A stretch of 7,974 bases of DNA from Acidovorax sp. (GTDB taxonomy: Bacteria > Pseudomonadota > Gammaproteobacteria > Burkholderiales > Burkholderiaceae_C): the NCBI GenBank assembly GCA_011620245.1, contig WOZN01000006.1:1-7974 (forward strand), read 5' to 3'. Shown here piece by piece: positions 5,783 through 7,974 of the stretch. The position numbers and the translations under genes are program-made. Below the pieces are notes generated by a model. It saw nothing but the letters and a program-made list of their open reading frames with translations. It had not been told where the DNA came from and ran no database searches. Numbering within the stretch: the stretch's first letter is position 1; every line of letters starts with the position of its first letter.

Positions 5783-5787
5783 TGATC

Positions 5788-6447
5788 ATGAATCCGCTGA
5801 CCAAGATGGCATTGGGGCTGATGGGGCAGTTGCGCCCCGAGCCCCCCAAGGGCGATGGCAGCCCGGTACAGGCGTTGCCACCGCCGCGGCGCGATGGCGG
5901 CATGCCGCTCATGCAGGCGCTGGCCCGGCGGCAGTCGCAGCGTGAATTCGATCCCGTCGCCCTGCAGCTTCCCGTGCTGTCGGACCTGCTGTGGGCTGCG
6001 GCGGGCGTCAACCGGCATGACAGCGGCGGGCGCACGGCGCCCAGCGCCATGAACGCGCAGGAGGTGGATGTGTATGTGGCCCTGCCCGAAGGCCTGTACC
6101 TTTACGACCCCCATGCCCATGCGCTGCAGCGCATGGTGGCCGCCGATGTACGGCGCGTCACGGGCTACCAGGACTTTGTGGACAGTGCGCCGCTCGATCT
6201 CGTCTATGTGGCAGACCATGAGCGCATGAAGCTGGTGCCGGCCGAGCAGCGCAGCGCCTACGCTTCGACCGCTGCGGGTGCCATGGCGCAAAACGTCTAT
6301 CTGTATGCCGCATCCACCGGGCTGGCCGCCGTCATCCGGGCCTGGCTGGACCGCGCCGCGCTGGCACAGGCCATGGGCCTGGGCACCAACCAGCAGGTGC
6401 TGCTGGCGCAGACCGTTGGCTGGCCGGCCGCAGCGGCGCCGCAATGA
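5788..6447 (+). CDS. Nitroreductase-fold flavoprotein, SagB-like
   Basis: A 219-residue protein of the FMN-dependent nitroreductase superfamily, in the subgroup related to SagB/ThcOx dehydrogenases. Evidence: PLMQALARRQSQREF at 40-54 (FMN phosphate-binding Arg/Ser pattern), LLWAAAGVNR at 67-76, GRTAPSAMNAQEVDVYV at 81-97, and the C-terminal AGAMAQNVYLYAASTGLAAV at 163-182. These are the conserved landmarks of the fold in normal order, and the length is typical for a single-domain member. About 25 residues precede the domain (MNPLTKMALGLMGQ...), weakly hydrophobic but not a clear signal peptide. The substrate is unknown: members reduce nitro compounds, quinones or enones, or oxidise azolines in peptide natural products. 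It overlaps the downstream adenylate-forming enzyme by ATGA, which indicates a shared pathway. The name nitroreductase describes fold only. Confidence 0.85.
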   Translation: MNPLTKMALGLMGQLRPEPPKGDGSPVQALPPPRRDGGMPLMQALARRQSQREFDPVALQLPVLSDLLWAAAGVNRHDSGGRTAPSAMNAQEVDVYVALPEGLYLYDPHAHALQRMVAADVRRVTGYQDFVDSAPLDLVYVADHERMKLVPAEQRSAYASTAAGAMAQNVYLYAASTGLAAVIRAWLDRAALAQAMGLGTNQQVLLAQTVGWPAAAAPQ

Positions 6448-7829
6448 GCACCGTGTTCGACCCGCTGCGCCTGTCGGCGGTGTCGCTGGATGTGATGGTG
6501 GCCAACCATGATTCGGCGCAGGGCCTGGCGCGGCGCCAGCAGGCGCGGCTGGCCCACTTGCTGGATGCCGCGCTGAACGGCTCGCGCCTTTACCGCGAGC
6601 TGTTTGCGGGTGCCACGGCCCGCACGCCGCTGGAGGATTTGCCGGTGGTCACGCGCAGCCAGCTGATGGAGCGCTTTGACGACTGGGTGACCGACCCTTG
6701 CCTCACGCTGGACGCGCTGCGCGCCTTCACTGCCGATCCGTCGCGCATTGCCGAGCCCTGGCAGGGCCGCTACATAGTGTGGGAGAGTTCGGGCACCAGC
6801 GGCCTGCCGGGCATCTTCGTGCAGGACGCGCAGGCCATGGCCGTGTACGACGCGCTGGAGGTGTTGCGCCGCTATGAACCGCGTCCGCTGCAGCGCTGGC
6901 TGGACCCGCTGTGCCTGGCCGAGCGCATTGCCTTCGTGGGGGCGACCAGTGGTCATTTCGCCAGCTACATCTCGGTGCAGCGAATGCGGATGCTCAACCC
7001 CTGGCTGGCGGGCAACACGCGCAGTTTTTCCATCCAGATGCCCACACCGAAATTGGTGGCCGCCCTCAACGGCTTTGCGCCCACAGTGCTCACCACCTAC
7101 CCCACCGCTGCCTTGCTGCTGGCCGGCGAAGCGGGCCGTGGCGCCTTGCACATAGCGCCGCAGGAGATCTGGTTGGGTGGTGAAACGCTGAGCCCCGCCA
7201 TGCGCGCCTGCATCGAGCGGGGACTGGGTTGCCCGGTGCGCAACAACTATGGCACTTCGGAGTTCATTACCATGGGCTGGGAATGCGCCCATGGTCAGAT
7301 GCACCTGAATGCCGACTGGGTGATTCTGGAGCCGGTGGATGAGCATTACCGCCCCGTGCCCCCGGGCCAGCCATCGTCCAGCGTGCTGCTGACCAATCTG
7401 GCCAACACCGTTCAGCCCCTCATCCGCTACGACCTGGGCGACCAGGTCACGCTGCAGGCCGGGCGCTGCGGCTGCGGCTCACCGCTGCCGGTGATGGTGG
7501 TGCAGGGGCGCCAGGACGAGTCCTTGCAGATGGCGGGGCTGGACGGCCAGACGGTCACGCTGCTGCCGCTGGCCTTGTCCACTGTGCTGGAGGATGAGGC
7601 GGGCGTGTTCGATTTTCATCTGCGCCAGGAGGATGACCACACGCTGGTGCTGCGCCTGCCTGTGACGGGCGAGGCCGGGCAGGCGGCCATGGCGCGCGGC
7701 TGCACGGCGCTCAAGGCATTCGCCGAGGCCCAGGGCGTGTGCCGGTTGCGTGTGCTGCAAGAGCTGGGCCTGCCCGTGCCACAGGGGCGCAGCGGCAAGG
7801 CCTGCCGCATCGTGGCCCGCCATGCTTGA
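6444..7829 (+). CDS. PaaK-like adenylate-forming enzyme (CoA ligase/F390 synthetase family)
   Basis: A 461-residue member of the ANL superfamily closest to phenylacetate-CoA ligase and coenzyme F390 synthetase-related proteins. Such enzymes activate a carboxylate (or phosphate) with ATP as an adenylate, usually passing it to CoA. Motifs in order: phosphate loop SSGTSGLPG (115-123), LGGETLSPAM (244-253), NYGTSE (268-273), YDLGD (329-333), hinge GRQDE (355-359) and C-terminal GKACRI (451-456) with the catalytic lysine at 452. Cys281, His287, Cys342 and Cys344 form a Cys/His pattern seen in this branch; metal binding is unproven. Length is near PaaK. No Shine-Dalgarno precedes ATG 6444; translation is likely coupled through the ATGA overlap with the nitroreductase. 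No paa genes are present, so a phenylacetate role is not supported and the substrate is open. Confidence 0.85.
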   Translation: MSTVFDPLRLSAVSLDVMVANHDSAQGLARRQQARLAHLLDAALNGSRLYRELFAGATARTPLEDLPVVTRSQLMERFDDWVTDPCLTLDALRAFTADPSRIAEPWQGRYIVWESSGTSGLPGIFVQDAQAMAVYDALEVLRRYEPRPLQRWLDPLCLAERIAFVGATSGHFASYISVQRMRMLNPWLAGNTRSFSIQMPTPKLVAALNGFAPTVLTTYPTAALLLAGEAGRGALHIAPQEIWLGGETLSPAMRACIERGLGCPVRNNYGTSEFITMGWECAHGQMHLNADWVILEPVDEHYRPVPPGQPSSSVLLTNLANTVQPLIRYDLGDQVTLQAGRCGCGSPLPVMVVQGRQDESLQMAGLDGQTVTLLPLALSTVLEDEAGVFDFHLRQEDDHTLVLRLPVTGEAGQAAMARGCTALKAFAEAQGVCRLRVLQELGLPVPQGRSGKACRIVARHA

Positions 7830-7888
7830 GATTGCTATGTAAATAATAGCTTATTGTGCATGCTGCATCAGCACCAAGGCCTGATTTT
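7830..7888 (+). repeat. Family hairpin repeat, copy 2 (after the ligase)
   Basis: It begins on the base after the ligase stop. It shares GATTGC, GTAA, ATAGC, TTG.GC, GC.C, GG..TG and TTT with copy 1 in the same register. Stems available: GCTAT (7834-7838)/ATAGC (7846-7850); GTGC (7856-7859)/GCAC (7871-7874), matching the GCGC/GCGC stem of copy 1 with paired substitutions; and TGCTG (7861-7865)/CAGCA (7869-7873), which excludes the previous one. ATTTT follows at 7884-7888. A role as 3' end or terminator of the nitroreductase-ligase transcript is plausible. Confidence 0.5.
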
Positions 7889-7908
7889 CATCCGATTCCT
7901 GGTGCGAT

Positions 7909-7930
7909 GGCCCGGTCAGCCCGCCGGGCC
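7909..7930. other. GC-rich hairpin at the end of a convergent gene
   Basis: GGCCCGG (7909-7915) pairs perfectly with CCGGGCC (7924-7930) around an eight-base loop. It straddles the stop codon of the probable minus-strand gene at the right edge. No T-run follows on either strand, so intrinsic termination is uncertain. Confidence 0.35.
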
Positions 7931-7974
7931 TGCTGCGAGCAGCTGTGCCATGGCCTGGGCATCCTGTGGCCGCA
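7916..7974 (-). CDS. C-terminal fragment of an unidentified protein (partial)
   Basis: The minus strand reads open from the window edge to TGA at 7918-7916 and ends QDAQAMAQLLAAGPAG. The Ala/Leu/Gln composition and G/C-ending codons fit a real C-terminal helix and tail. The gene body lies beyond the window. One alternative minus-strand frame is also open through this stretch, so the assignment is tentative. It would converge on the ligase gene, with repeat copy 2 between them. Confidence 0.4.
   Translation of the reverse strand, partial: RPQDAQAMAQLLAAGPAG

Noticed and set aside
6297..7346. A 349-codon minus-strand open frame opposite the nitroreductase and ligase
   Set aside because: It is rich in Arg, His, Gln and Gly with no domain pattern, and the opposite strand carries clear ANL-superfamily motifs throughout.

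Overview
The window looks like chromosomal DNA of a high-GC betaproteobacterium, most likely family Comamonadaceae (Acidovorax/Comamonas/Delftia-like). This rests on codon use, on a gloB/methyltransferase/rnhA neighbourhood with mltD beside gloB, and on an intergenic hairpin motif that I recall as frequent in that family. I could not check the taxonomy by search.

Layout. Bases 1-71 are noncoding or the unresolved end of an upstream gene. A small MAPEG-family membrane protein (72-494) is followed by a signal-peptide-bearing NMT1/SsuA-like ABC substrate-binding protein (612-1661) with no permease or ATPase nearby. A 217-base convergent gap (1662-1878) holds nested inverted repeats. On the minus strand follow mltD (LysM lytic transglycosylase lipoprotein) and gloB (glyoxalase II), which share one base at a TGATG junction. 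gloB is divergent from a class I methyltransferase, and the two start codons overlap inside one CATG. The methyltransferase runs into rnhA (RNase HI) through a TTGA overlap, which makes rnhA a TTG-start gene. The 295-base gap 5493-5787 is packed with a family repeat, a 16-bp palindrome and a 76-bp inverted repeat. A two-gene operon follows: a nitroreductase-fold protein and a PaaK-like adenylate-forming enzyme, joined by ATGA. A second, diverged copy of the family repeat begins on the base after the ligase stop. The last 59 bases probably carry the C-terminal end of a convergent minus-strand gene.

How the genes relate. mltD, gloB, the methyltransferase and rnhA are housekeeping functions (peptidoglycan remodelling, methylglyoxal detoxification, RNA-DNA hybrid removal) in an arrangement resembling the enterobacterial mltD-gloB-yafS-rnhA-dnaQ region. 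Here dnaQ is not next to rnhA; the repeat-rich gap and the nitroreductase/ligase pair are there instead. That pair is the most likely place for undescribed chemistry. The noncoding repeats are the most unusual structure visible. I see no CRISPR array, tRNA, rRNA, prophage or transposase gene.
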